DNA of 54,773 nt from WJKK01 sp964638225 (GTDB lineage Bacteria > Patescibacteriota > WWE3 > UBA101185 > UBA10185), in assembly GCA_964638225.1 (NCBI GenBank), contig CAZWYL010000004.1:1-54773 (forward strand), in the 5' to 3' direction. The first letter of the stretch is position 1, and every line of letters starts with the position of its first letter. The notes beneath the pieces were generated by a model. It saw only the letters and a program-made list of their open reading frames with translations, made no database searches and was not told where the DNA came from. The position numbers and the translations under genes are program-made. Shown here one piece after another: positions 17,331 through 25,322 of this stretch.

Positions 17331-18526
17331 TTCTTTATAGTGACTTTCTTAAAAACTTTTTCGTATCTGTCTAGCATTATCTCTAACGTAAAATTCTTGT
17401 GAGCGTATTCTCGGGCTTTCCTACCCATTTTCTCCTGCAAGGTTTCATCCTCAAGAAGCTGTAAGCACTTTTGCTTAAACTTTTGATATTTGTTAGCTTT
17501 TACTAAAAATCCAGTCTCACCATCCACAATTGCATCTGAAACGCCTCCTACATCATAGGACACTATAGGGAGACCTGCAAACAAAGACTCGACCAAAACC
17601 ATAGGAAATCCTTCTTCTCTTTCAGTAGGAAAGGCAAAAAGACTCACATCGGGAGATTTAAAAGCAGATAGAACTTCTCCATAAGGCATTTTTCCATAAA
17701 GATTGAACTGCCCCTCCAGGCCTTCCTTCTGAACTTGATTCCTTAATTCATCCAAATCCGAACCTCCTCCCATCACCTCAAAGCCAATCTTTTCATCTTC
17801 TAATTCTTTTGCCAGTTTTAAGAGAGTAAAAACCCCCTTGGATCTTTGAATTTGTCCAACGTATAGGACAGATTTATCTCCTCTTGCTCCAGGTAAGCTC
17901 CTGGGGTTTGCATTTTCGATTTTAGAGGGGTCTATTCCATTATTTATTACCTCTACTTTGTCTTCCGAAACAAAGGTTTCCTCTACTAAAGATTTTTTAA
18001 CTGCATTGGATACAGCAACTACCACATCCGAACCATGTACAAACCTTCTCTGCCTGCCAAAAAACACCCTCAAAACAAAAAAAGTATCTCTAATAAGTCT
18101 CAAATAATCCTTCATTGCTTTTGAACTCTGAATAAGTGTTTTTAACTCGCCGATTATGGTTCCGTGGGAAATGGATACTACCGGAACTTCAAATTCCTTC
18201 TTTCTTAGAATTACTCCTGCGCCGGCAGAGCTTTGACTAATAATAAGGTCAAATTTTTTCTCCTGATGGAATTTGTTAAAAGCTTCTGCAGACTTATGAA
18301 ACCAATTTTTCTTGCTTGCTCGAGTAAGCCTGTATACAGAAGGTATAAAATGATATTTAACGCCTTTATCATATTTGGTTTCAAACTTAAGCTCTCGTTG
18401 AGGTGAAAAAACTAAGACATCGTGGCCTCTTCTAGCCAAACCGTCACACAAAGCTTTGTTTTGTGTTTCTAGACCTCCGTATCCCTCGTGAAATGTTGTG
18501 GACTTTATAAAAAGGGCTATTCTCAT
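17327..18526 (-). CDS. GT4 glycosyltransferase (GT-B fold)
   Basis: 399 residues. An N-terminal glycine-rich acceptor loop (FHEGYGGLETQNKAL) and the C-terminal VLYVGQIQRSKGV, VMGGGSDLDEL and TEREEGFPMVLVESLFAG place it in GT4. It couples to the next GT4 through a 4-bp overlap. Upstream, TAAAAT at 18533-18538 sits 6 nt before the ATG with no Shine-Dalgarno, so the two GT4 genes may have their own leaderless promoter. The acceptor cannot be predicted. Confidence 0.88.
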   Translation of the reverse strand: MRIALFIKSTTFHEGYGGLETQNKALCDGLARRGHDVLVFSPQRELKFETKYDKGVKYHFIPSVYRLTRASKKNWFHKSAEAFNKFHQEKKFDLIISQSSAGAGVILRKKEFEVPVVSISHGTIIGELKTLIQSSKAMKDYLRLIRDTFFVLRVFFGRQRRFVHGSDVVVAVSNAVKKSLVEETFVSEDKVEVINNGIDPSKIENANPRSLPGARGDKSVLYVGQIQRSKGVFTLLKLAKELEDEKIGFEVMGGGSDLDELRNQVQKEGLEGQFNLYGKMPYGEVLSAFKSPDVSLFAFPTEREEGFPMVLVESLFAGLPIVSYDVGGVSDAIVDGETGFLVKANKYQKFKQKCLQLLEDETLQEKMGRKAREYAHKNFTLEIMLDRYEKVFKKVTIKK

Positions 18527-18601
18527 TAACTTATTTTAACAAAGGAAAGTTCTTACTCCAAAAGAAACTTTGAGCTTAAATAAAGGGAAATATTAAAAAA
18601 T

Positions 18602-19852
18602 TCAAGAATGGGCAGTTTTGACAGATTCAATTAAAAGAGCCTCCAATTCCTTAACGTTTTTTTCCAAATCAAACATTTCTTCGGCACGATCTCTAGCTTT
18701 CTCTCCTAATTCGCGTGCTAAGTCGGGATTTTCTATTAAACGTTTAATTCCTTCCGCCAACTCGTGAGGATTCTTCTGTGAAACAACCAAACCCGTGTCC
18801 TCATGCCTGATTAAATCCGTAATACTCCCCGCACCTGTTGTTACAATAGGCATTCCCATGAGAGCCGATTCAATAACAAAAGTAGGAACACCATCGGCAT
18901 CGCCGGAACCCAAATTTATATTTGATTGGACTACTATATCGGAAACCTTCAAATAGGAAACAACTTCCTCAAAAGGAACTCCTTTACCTTCTCCATGAAT
19001 AAAAACTGTCTCTTCTAAATTCAGCTCTTCAATCTGATTAATCAATTCTTCATAAAGAGGGCCGGGTCCAGCAATGTGAACTTCAAAATCATAACCTTCA
19101 TCTTTCAATATTTTTGCTGCTTCAATTAAATATCTCTGTCCTTTCTTTTCAACCAAACGAGAGCCTCCGTTAAAAAGGACAAACCGTTCAGGTTTCTCTA
19201 GTGTGGTTTCTATTTCAAAAGCTTTTTTAAAATCAATCCCATGATACTGAAGCAAAACATTTTCAGGATTCTCAACTCCTGATTGATCAATACAAGACTG
19301 ATAAGCAAACTTATTGCAAATGGAAATGAATTTCGCTGTTTTTACTTTAGAAGGAATGTACTCTCCCTCAACCATAACATCTTTGGCATGTGCAGAGATA
19401 CTGTAGGGTATATCAAGAAGCGTGGAGATCAACATAGCCATAGTAGAGGGCCAGGACATAAAATTAGCATGAATATGGTCCGGCTCTTCAAGCAAAAATA
19501 AATAGGCATAGCCACAACTTTTCAGAAAAAAATAGGTTTTTTTAAGGAAGTTACGCTCCGGGTGCTTGACAAAAAACGTGTAAGCTTTCCAAAGCCTTTT
19601 CGGATGATTAAAAATAAAATGAAATAGGGCCTTTAGAATTAAAAATAAACTCACCCTTTTATAAACCACACGATCTCGAACGTTATCAAATAACGTGCCG
19701 GTAGCCCTCTCAAGAGAAAAAACGGTAATATCAAGATTACCAAGTTCGATAAGCTTTGATATTTCTCTTTGAATAAAAGTTTCCGTTAATCGAGGAAACT
19801 CAGGTACGAATATTAAAACTCTTCTTGAGGGGCTACTCTTTGGCGTCTTCAT
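18602..19852 (-). CDS. GT4 glycosyltransferase, WcaL/colanic-acid-type
   Basis: 416 residues. FVPEFPRLTETFIQREISKL at the N-terminus is the hallmark of the colanic-acid (WcaL/AmsK) type subgroup; HIHANFMSWPSTMAML, FNGGSRLVEKKGQRYLIEAA, HIAGPGPLYEEL and a donor site with DGVPTFVIESALMG follow. It starts within the end of the UDP-glucose dehydrogenase gene (20-bp overlap), suggesting that UDP-glucuronate or a derivative is used by this locus. The direct link to this enzyme is inference. Confidence 0.88.
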   Translation of the reverse strand: MKTPKSSPSRRVLIFVPEFPRLTETFIQREISKLIELGNLDITVFSLERATGTLFDNVRDRVVYKRVSLFLILKALFHFIFNHPKRLWKAYTFFVKHPERNFLKKTYFFLKSCGYAYLFLLEEPDHIHANFMSWPSTMAMLISTLLDIPYSISAHAKDVMVEGEYIPSKVKTAKFISICNKFAYQSCIDQSGVENPENVLLQYHGIDFKKAFEIETTLEKPERFVLFNGGSRLVEKKGQRYLIEAAKILKDEGYDFEVHIAGPGPLYEELINQIEELNLEETVFIHGEGKGVPFEEVVSYLKVSDIVVQSNINLGSGDADGVPTFVIESALMGMPIVTTGAGSITDLIRHEDTGLVVSQKNPHELAEGIKRLIENPDLARELGEKARDRAEEMFDLEKNVKELEALLIESVKTAHS

Positions 19853-21206
19853 CTTCTAGAATAGCGGAAAGACCTTCAAAACGGCCATATTCTCCCCCGT
19901 TGGTCCTTTTTCCTATAGCAAAATAGGTAAAACCTGCTTTTTGAATAGTTTCCTCGTCTAGAAGATTTCTTCCATCAAATATAACCCGGCCATCCATTGC
20001 ATCCTTAACTCTCTCCAAATCTAATTCGCCAAATTGACTCCACTCGGTAAGGAGGCAGACGGCATCTACCCCTTCCATAGATTCATAGATACCCTTAGAA
20101 TAAGTTATATTAGAATTTCCCAGCTCCTTCTTAGCATTTTCCATAGCCTTGGGATCATAGGCTTGAATTTTTGCTCCCATCCCTCTCAAGCGTCTCACTA
20201 TCTTAATGGAAACGGATTCTCTAACATCATCTGTGTTGGGTTTGAAAGATAAGCCAAGACAAGCAATTTTTTTGCCGTCCATATTTTTACCAAAGTAATC
20301 CGTTACTTTATTTAGAAAATATTCACGCTGATTCTCATTTACCTCCATTACAGAACGAAGCAGCTTAAAATCATACGCCTGATCGGCAGAAGTTTTATAC
20401 AAAGCAGCTACGTCTTTAGGAAAACAGCTACCCCCATAACCAATTCCTGCCCGCAAAAAGTACTTACCAACTCTCTTGTCAAGACCCATGCCAAAAGCAA
20501 CTTCTTGTACATCTGCACCGGCCCGCTCGCAGATTTGAGCCATTTCGTTAACAAAAGAAATCTTTGTGGCAAGAAATGAATTTGAGGCATACTTAATCAT
20601 TTCGGAAGAACGGAGAGTCGTTTCAACAATTATCGTATTTAAGTGGTCATATAAACTTCGTAGCTTCTTAAGGGCTTTTTGGGAATCAGATCCTATCACA
20701 ACTCGATCGGTTTCTTTCATATCTTCCACGGATGAACCTTCCCTTAAAAATTCAGGGTTTGAGGCAACATCAAAACGGGCCCCTTTCTTGGCTTTTTCTC
20801 TAACTATTTTCTTTACCCGTTCATTTGTTCCAACTGGAACGGTACTTTTTGTTACCACAACAGTGTAACCATCGATGTTCTCACCAATTTCTTCCGCCAC
20901 TTTCCAAACAGCCGAAAGGTCAGCAGCACCAGTTTTTTCATCCTGGGGAGTTCCTACACAAATAAAAACTATCTCAGCGTCTTTCATACCTTTCGCCAAA
21001 GAACTAGTAAAATTTAAACGTTCATGTTCAATATTTTCCAAAACAATCTCCGATAACCCGGGCTCGTAAATAGGCATATTACCCTTCTCGATCTCTTTAA
21101 TTTTGTCCTTATCTATATCAACTCCCGTAACATCATTGCCCCAGTCTGCAAAAACCGCAGCTCCTACCAAACCAACATATCCTGTACCTACAACACAGAT
21201 CTTCAT
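19833..21206 (-). CDS. ugd: UDP-glucose 6-dehydrogenase
   Basis: 457 residues, normal length. NAD-binding VVGTGYVGLVGAAVFADWG at the start, ICVGTPQDE and STVPVGTNERV in the first domain, and the catalytic cysteine C261 in GIGYGGSCFPKDV. The C-terminal domain begins near CLGLSFKPNTDDVRES. It oxidises UDP-glucose to UDP-glucuronate with two NAD+, giving the acidic sugar donor for surface glycans. It overlaps the GT2 gene before it by 4 bp. UDP-ManNAc dehydrogenase is a less likely alternative because the GYGGSCFPKD form is the Ugd/TuaD one. Confidence 0.93.
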   Translation of the reverse strand: MKICVVGTGYVGLVGAAVFADWGNDVTGVDIDKDKIKEIEKGNMPIYEPGLSEIVLENIEHERLNFTSSLAKGMKDAEIVFICVGTPQDEKTGAADLSAVWKVAEEIGENIDGYTVVVTKSTVPVGTNERVKKIVREKAKKGARFDVASNPEFLREGSSVEDMKETDRVVIGSDSQKALKKLRSLYDHLNTIIVETTLRSSEMIKYASNSFLATKISFVNEMAQICERAGADVQEVAFGMGLDKRVGKYFLRAGIGYGGSCFPKDVAALYKTSADQAYDFKLLRSVMEVNENQREYFLNKVTDYFGKNMDGKKIACLGLSFKPNTDDVRESVSIKIVRRLRGMGAKIQAYDPKAMENAKKELGNSNITYSKGIYESMEGVDAVCLLTEWSQFGELDLERVKDAMDGRVIFDGRNLLDEETIQKAGFTYFAIGKRTNGGEYGRFEGLSAILEDEDAKE

Positions 21207-21958
21207 AAATTATAAACTCCTTTTAAATTATTTAAACGTACTTTTAGAACATCCAAAGCCATATTTATAGAATCGGAAATTGGGTTCAATCTTGTGGTCT
21301 CAACATATACCCACTTAACAGGAACTTCCTTTATTTTATATCCAGATTTTAAAGCTACAAATAAGACTTCTACATCAAAAGCGCCCAAATAAGCTTTTTC
21401 TCTCTCTGGAGCCTGATCACCGTAAACAGTCAATTTCGAGAAAACATCCTTAGCCACCTCTTTTTTGAATAACTTAAACCCACATTGGGAATCGCTGATA
21501 CCCGGTAGAGCAACTAATTGAACCCAAAAATTAAAAACCCGCCCCATCAAATGCCGGTAAAAAGGCTCATCTATTCTTTGCGCACCGTGTCCCTCTCTTG
21601 AGGCAATAACCACATCATAATCATGATCTTTAATCCAAGTCGATAGTTTTTTTAACTCCTCCATCGGGCTGGATAAATCAGCATCTGCAAGATATATATA
21701 CTCTCCTTTAGCCTCCATAATACCTTTCCATACTGCAGGTCCTTTGCCCTTATGGGGATTTTCTATTATTCTAACTCTGGGATGATCCTTTTGATAATCT
21801 TTTACTTTAGCAACAGTATCATCCTCACTTCCATCATCTACAACAACAACTTCATAGGAATCATTGTAAGAGTCCATAAAACTGACAATCTGAGTTAAAG
21901 TCGCGTTTATTTTTCCCGACTCATTATAAGCGGGTATAACTATTGAATAATCAATCAT
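21203..21958 (-). CDS. GT2 dolichyl-phosphate glucose synthase-like (ALG5 type)
   Basis: 251 residues. YSIVIPAYNESGKI, VVVDDGSEDDT, HKGKGPAVWKGI and LADADLSSPMEEL are GT2 motifs. The segment ISDSQCGFKLFKKEVAKDVF and the closing RLNPISDSINMALDVLKVR are typical of the ALG5-like branch that makes polyprenyl-phosphate glucose. It is sandwiched with 4-bp overlaps between ugd and a DPM1-GtrA fusion, so the three are translationally coupled. The sugar (glucose or glucuronate) is not determined. Confidence 0.88.
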   Translation of the reverse strand: MIDYSIVIPAYNESGKINATLTQIVSFMDSYNDSYEVVVVDDGSEDDTVAKVKDYQKDHPRVRIIENPHKGKGPAVWKGIMEAKGEYIYLADADLSSPMEELKKLSTWIKDHDYDVVIASREGHGAQRIDEPFYRHLMGRVFNFWVQLVALPGISDSQCGFKLFKKEVAKDVFSKLTVYGDQAPEREKAYLGAFDVEVLFVALKSGYKIKEVPVKWVYVETTRLNPISDSINMALDVLKVRLNNLKGVYNL

Positions 21959-23076
21959 CTTTTTCGCCAGATAATTTTACTATAAAAGGTAAAATTCCAA
22001 ATGAGACCTATTGTAATCCCTAATAGTAAAGCCAAATTAGCAATAAACCACGTGTCCGCAATGTTTCTAGTTGCAAAATCTATTATGAAACTTCTAAAAA
22101 TTATGGGCGTGTAGGAAATGATGTAATAAAGAGGTACTTTCTTGAGTATATTCTTGGTTTTTGTCATTTTGGAATCTCCAAATGACCAATAATTATTTAG
22201 AATAAAAGTAACATTCATGGCTACAAAGCCAGAAAGACCGCTCGCATATTTTCCCGAAAGCGTTGATACCAAAATTAATAAATTAAATAAACCAAGATCC
22301 GTAAAAAGACCTATAAAACCAACTACCACAAATTTTAAAAAGCTTTGCAGTTCTCTTGCACGCAAAGTCAAAACTACTCTTAGAGAATCAAGCATGTTAT
22401 TGCTCTCCATTTTTGAGTCCCCAACCTCGCGGAGACCAAAATCAATAGGCACTTCTTTGATTTTTGCTCCCAATCGGTGCATTCTAAAAAGAAGATCTAT
22501 TTTATAAGCAAATCCTTTAGACAAAATGTTATCCAAGTTCAGATTTTCTGCGTAACCTTCAACTCGAGAGGCTTTAAAACCAGAAGTAAAATCATTAACA
22601 TTAAAAATCCCTAGAACAAGCTTAGAAAAGATATTTCCCCCCCAACTTAGAAACTTTCTGTAAAGTGCCCAGTCGTCCGGAATGCTGCCTCCTTCCACAA
22701 ACCTTGAACCAATAACATAATCGGCTCCTTCGTCCAAGGCTTTTACTAAACGAGGAATATCATTGGGATCGTGTTGAAAATCCGCATCCATTTCAATTAG
22801 AACATCAGCATCCAATTCTTCCATTGCATATTTAAAGCCATAAGCATAAGCTGCACCTAGGCCTTTTTTCTCAGATTCCATTAATAAATGTACATTTGAA
22901 AAACTCTCTACGAAATCTTGAACTACTTCAGCAGTGCCATCCGGAGAATTGCCCTCTACAACAAGAATTGAAAAGTTATGTTCAGGTACTTTTTTAAAAA
23001 CTTCCTGTAGCTGCGGTATTAAACGCTGAATATTCTCCCGCTCGTTATAAGTGGGAATAACAATAACTATTTTCAT
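21955..23076 (-). CDS. DPM1-like GT2 fused to a GtrA-like membrane domain
   Basis: 373 residues in two parts. Residues 1-230 are a polyprenol-phosphate mannose synthase: IVIPTYNERENIQRL, VVEGNSPDGTAEVV, KGLGAAYAYGF and IEMDADFQHDP. Residues ~245-370 are four helices with FVVVGFIGLFTDLGLFNLL and FILNNYWSFGDS, the GtrA family signature. GtrA domains are thought to help flip the lipid-linked sugar, so this protein could make and translocate it. Such fusions are known in archaea and bacteria. It is coupled to the next GT2 by a 4-bp overlap. Confidence 0.9.
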   Translation of the reverse strand: MKIVIVIPTYNERENIQRLIPQLQEVFKKVPEHNFSILVVEGNSPDGTAEVVQDFVESFSNVHLLMESEKKGLGAAYAYGFKYAMEELDADVLIEMDADFQHDPNDIPRLVKALDEGADYVIGSRFVEGGSIPDDWALYRKFLSWGGNIFSKLVLGIFNVNDFTSGFKASRVEGYAENLNLDNILSKGFAYKIDLLFRMHRLGAKIKEVPIDFGLREVGDSKMESNNMLDSLRVVLTLRARELQSFLKFVVVGFIGLFTDLGLFNLLILVSTLSGKYASGLSGFVAMNVTFILNNYWSFGDSKMTKTKNILKKVPLYYIISYTPIIFRSFIIDFATRNIADTWFIANLALLLGITIGLIWNFTFYSKIIWRKR

Positions 23077-23078
23077 AT

Positions 23079-23336
23079 TTATATGATTACAAAAAGAACC
23101 ATTAGAATGAAAGCCAGCGAGCCAAATGAAATATACTCAAATAATATCAGTTTGGTCACTCTTTCTTCCAAAGCATGATGAAATATACCCCAAAGTATGT
23201 AAAAAATACAGCCTATTGCTCCCACGATGATTTGTAAAACTTCGTTGAAGCGAAACAACATAAACAGAAAACCCAGTATACCTAAGCCGGAAACCAATAT
23301 TAGATAATGTGTTAAATGCTTCTCTTGACTGGTCAT
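23079..23336 (-). CDS. Small membrane protein, unknown
   Basis: 85 residues with three hydrophobic segments (about 10-27, 32-50 and 64-84) joined by short charged loops with FHHALEERVTKL. I do not recognise the family. It lies 2 bp upstream of the DPM1-GtrA gene and overlaps the CAP-domain gene by 4 bp, so it is part of that transcript. A helper role for either membrane neighbour is possible but nothing in the sequence shows it. Confidence 0.6.
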   Translation of the reverse strand: MTSQEKHLTHYLILVSGLGILGFLFMLFRFNEVLQIIVGAIGCIFYILWGIFHHALEERVTKLILFEYISFGSLAFILMVLFVII

Positions 23337-24310
23337 AAAATTTTACCCGGCGAAAGAGCGAACCACATACCTACTAAAGCAAAGATTAGAAACAAAAAAT
23401 GTGCTAAAGCATGTCCAGAAATCTTACGAATACCTTTCTTTCTTGAATACCAGACATCGAGCATCAAAAGACTTCCTAAAAATAAACCGAAGCCAACGTT
23501 GATCAAACGAGAGGCACTAACTACATCTATAGCTGGTAAAACTAAATTATCCTGAGGTAAAGGTGCTGGTAAGTCTACCGTTACAGAAGCAGTCTTTTCT
23601 TCTATCAGTTCTACCGGCGATTCCTCAACTGCTTCTACTTTTTCTTCTATCGGTTCATTAGAAGCAGAGGTTAAATATGTGGGAGTTCTTGATTTCCCGA
23701 AAGTCTGAACTACCAATGTTGTCTCATACCCATCCAACACCCCGTCTACAACAGCAAAGCCAATATCTTCATAATTTTCATTTAACAAATTGGCTCTATG
23801 TGAATCAGATCTGTACCAAGCTTCAACCACTTCCTTTGAACCATTAAAATTCTTAGCTAAGTTCTCCCCTGCATGAGTATAATCATAGCCGGCTCCAAGA
23901 ATAAAATCCCAAGGCTGGGTTCCGTCCGGGGCAACATGAGCCCAGTAATCTTTTTCAAACATATCTTCTGCCTTGGCATAGGCAGCCTTAGATAAGTCAT
24001 TATTAAGTTTCAATGGTTTTAAACCTGACTCCGCTCTTCTTTCATTTGTATATTCCAGAAGATTTTCCACGTGAATATCTGAAGCATATCCTAAAACTCC
24101 GGGCGCTACCGAAGGAATAAATTTAAAAGCAAACAAAACTAAAACCAGAAAAAGAGTGTAGAGAAATAGAGCCTTTGGAGAAAGTAAACCTGCCCGCTTC
24201 TTCTTTCCAGGATGAGGAATAAAAGCATATAAAAATTCGTATTTCTTTATAGACTTGGGATTATTTCGCCAATTAGGAACTATGTTTTCTTCAGGCAGCT
24301 TTGTAACCAT
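23333..24310 (-). CDS. CAP/SCP-domain (YkwD-like) membrane-anchored exoprotein
   Basis: About 325 residues from the ATG at 24308-24310, chosen because a TATAAT lies 7 nt upstream and the 24 extra codons of the longer frame would span that promoter. After a basic cytoplasmic tail there is one helix (ALFLYTLFLVLVLFAFKFIP), then the CAP domain: LLEYTNERRAESGL, YWAHVAPDGTQPW, AGENLAKNF and SHRANLLNENYEDIG. Two more helices close the protein after a Pro/Glu-rich linker. Bacterial CAP proteins are extracellular and of largely unknown activity. It heads the minus-strand operon leading into the GT2/ugd genes. Confidence 0.88.
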   Translation of the reverse strand: MVTKLPEENIVPNWRNNPKSIKKYEFLYAFIPHPGKKKRAGLLSPKALFLYTLFLVLVLFAFKFIPSVAPGVLGYASDIHVENLLEYTNERRAESGLKPLKLNNDLSKAAYAKAEDMFEKDYWAHVAPDGTQPWDFILGAGYDYTHAGENLAKNFNGSKEVVEAWYRSDSHRANLLNENYEDIGFAVVDGVLDGYETTLVVQTFGKSRTPTYLTSASNEPIEEKVEAVEESPVELIEEKTASVTVDLPAPLPQDNLVLPAIDVVSASRLINVGFGLFLGSLLMLDVWYSRKKGIRKISGHALAHFLFLIFALVGMWFALSPGKIL

Positions 24311-24317
24311 TATTTCA

Positions 24318-24344
24318 ATTATAGTGGATTTTAATCTATGTAAA
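24318..24344 (-). promoter_or_regulatory. Leaderless promoter of the CAP-protein operon
   Basis: On the minus strand TATAAT occupies 24318-24323, with TTTACA at 24339-24344 (15-nt spacer; TTTTTA at 24341-24346 would give 17). The ATG at 24310 is 7 nt downstream of the -10 box, so transcription should start at or next to the start codon. No Shine-Dalgarno is present. Confidence 0.6.
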
Positions 24345-24423
24345 AAGGGGAAAAATTTTCGGATAACAAAGACAGAAAACAAAGTTACAGGAAAAAGGAA
24401 ACCTAACTAAATAGGAGTAAATC

Positions 24424-24483
24424 AGGAGCAAAGATCTGTACTTCAAAAGTGCCAAACAGCACACTTTTTAGATCTTTGCTCCT
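24424..24483 (-). terminator. Long hairpin after the YrdC-like gene
   Basis: The 14-base arms AGGAGCAAAGATCT (24424-24437) and AGATCTTTGCTCCT (24470-24483) are perfect complements, and an inner pair AAAAGTG (24445-24451) / CACTTTT (24462-24468) extends the stem. The hairpin includes part of the TAG stop (24482-24484) of the upstream gene. There is no clear U-run on the minus strand after it, so it is either an atypical terminator or an mRNA 3'-end structure. Confidence 0.6.
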
Positions 24484-25216
24484 ATCTGCTTAAACCCCTC
24501 TGGCGAAGAAGTTTAACTACACGCTTTTGGCCAGTACCGGGTCGGCGAAGCTTTAAACCGCCAGAAACAACCTCAAAGATCGCCATACTCCCTGAACTGC
24601 GGAACAGCCGAGGAAACAGATACCGCTGCCAACGACAGCTGACAACCAGACGACCCTGGTACCAGCTATCCATTTCTTGAAGATACTTCTCTACCTGAGT
24701 CAACCTTGTTGCCGAGGGGAAACCCGACACGTTGAAAGAAGTAGCAAGGAAGTATTTCCCTTCGAAGAAACGAACTAGGCGAAGCACTTTTCGATCTAAC
24801 GGCTGCATGATCTGATGCTTCCCGTGCAAAGAGCACTTATAAGGTGCCTTCCTTACGGGAAACCTCAAAAAGACATCCCGAAAGATTTTGAGATTTTCTG
24901 GCGTAAAGAGGTCATGTGTTTCTTCCGAAACACAGGAAAGATCTACTTGTCGAAGTATATCTTCCTCCGTTCCAAGCGAACCGTAAACCTTGGAAAGAGG
25001 CCTCTTTTTAATTGCTGTCAGAAGCCGCTGAGGCTCAGTTCTACCCGGCTCCGTAACCGCGCATAAGCCAAAGACGGATCCTGCATCCAAGACAACGGGC
25101 TCTCCTCTATCAAGAGCTTCCCTCATCAAGGAACCTGCTACCACGAACGTCCGTCGAACCTTCACTTCTCCTCTCCTTTCACTAGTTGAGGTCCAGACTA
25201 TATTTTCAAAAAGCAC
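24482..25216 (-). CDS. Divergent YrdC/Sua5-like (threonylcarbamoyl-AMP synthase fold) protein
   Basis: 244 residues, GTG start. Weak but ordered match to the YrdC fold: EPVVLDAGSVFGLCAVTEPG corresponds to the P-T-(D/E)-T-x-Y-G-L strand, AIKKRPLSKVYGSL to the K-x-R-P-xx-K-P segment, KYFLATSFNVSGFPSATRL to the T-S-A-N-x-S-G-xP loop, and GGLKLRRPGTG to the closing L-R-x-G. YrdC/Sua5 makes threonylcarbamoyl-AMP for tRNA t6A37. The base composition differs from its neighbours: 31 of 60 bases are G/C at 24541-24600 versus 19 of 60 at 26581-26640, which suggests transfer or special constraint. A distant paralogue with another substrate is quite possible. Confidence 0.55.
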   Translation of the reverse strand: MLFENIVWTSTSERRGEVKVRRTFVVAGSLMREALDRGEPVVLDAGSVFGLCAVTEPGRTEPQRLLTAIKKRPLSKVYGSLGTEEDILRQVDLSCVSEETHDLFTPENLKIFRDVFLRFPVRKAPYKCSLHGKHQIMQPLDRKVLRLVRFFEGKYFLATSFNVSGFPSATRLTQVEKYLQEMDSWYQGRLVVSCRWQRYLFPRLFRSSGSMAIFEVVSGGLKLRRPGTGQKRVVKLLRQRGLSR

Positions 25217-25313
25217 CTATAGTATATCATGGATTGGCTTGAAAAGTTTATATGGCGCATTGGTTTGATAAACTTCAAACGCAGTTGACATTAAAAAACC
25301 TTGGTGTTAGCCT

Positions 25314-25319
25314 TATAAT
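25314..25319 (+). promoter_or_regulatory. -10 box before the LeuA-like gene
   Basis: TATAAT at 25314-25319 lies 3 nt before the ATG at 25323, so any transcript would be leaderless or start inside codon 1-2. TTGACA at 25285-25290 is 23 nt upstream, too far for a standard -35. On the other strand TATACT (25221-25226) lies 4 nt before the GTG of the YrdC-like gene, so this 106-bp spacer holds both divergent promoters. Confidence 0.4.
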
Positions 25320-25322
25320 GCT

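Noticed and set aside
24815..25066. Plus-strand frame opposite the YrdC-like gene
   Set aside because: The longer minus-strand frame has ordered YrdC motifs and a promoter-like start; the plus frame has neither.
25285..25319. TTGACA and TATAAT before the LeuA-like gene as one promoter
   Set aside because: The spacer is 23 nt, outside the range for a sigma-70-type promoter. Only the -10 box is kept, with low confidence.
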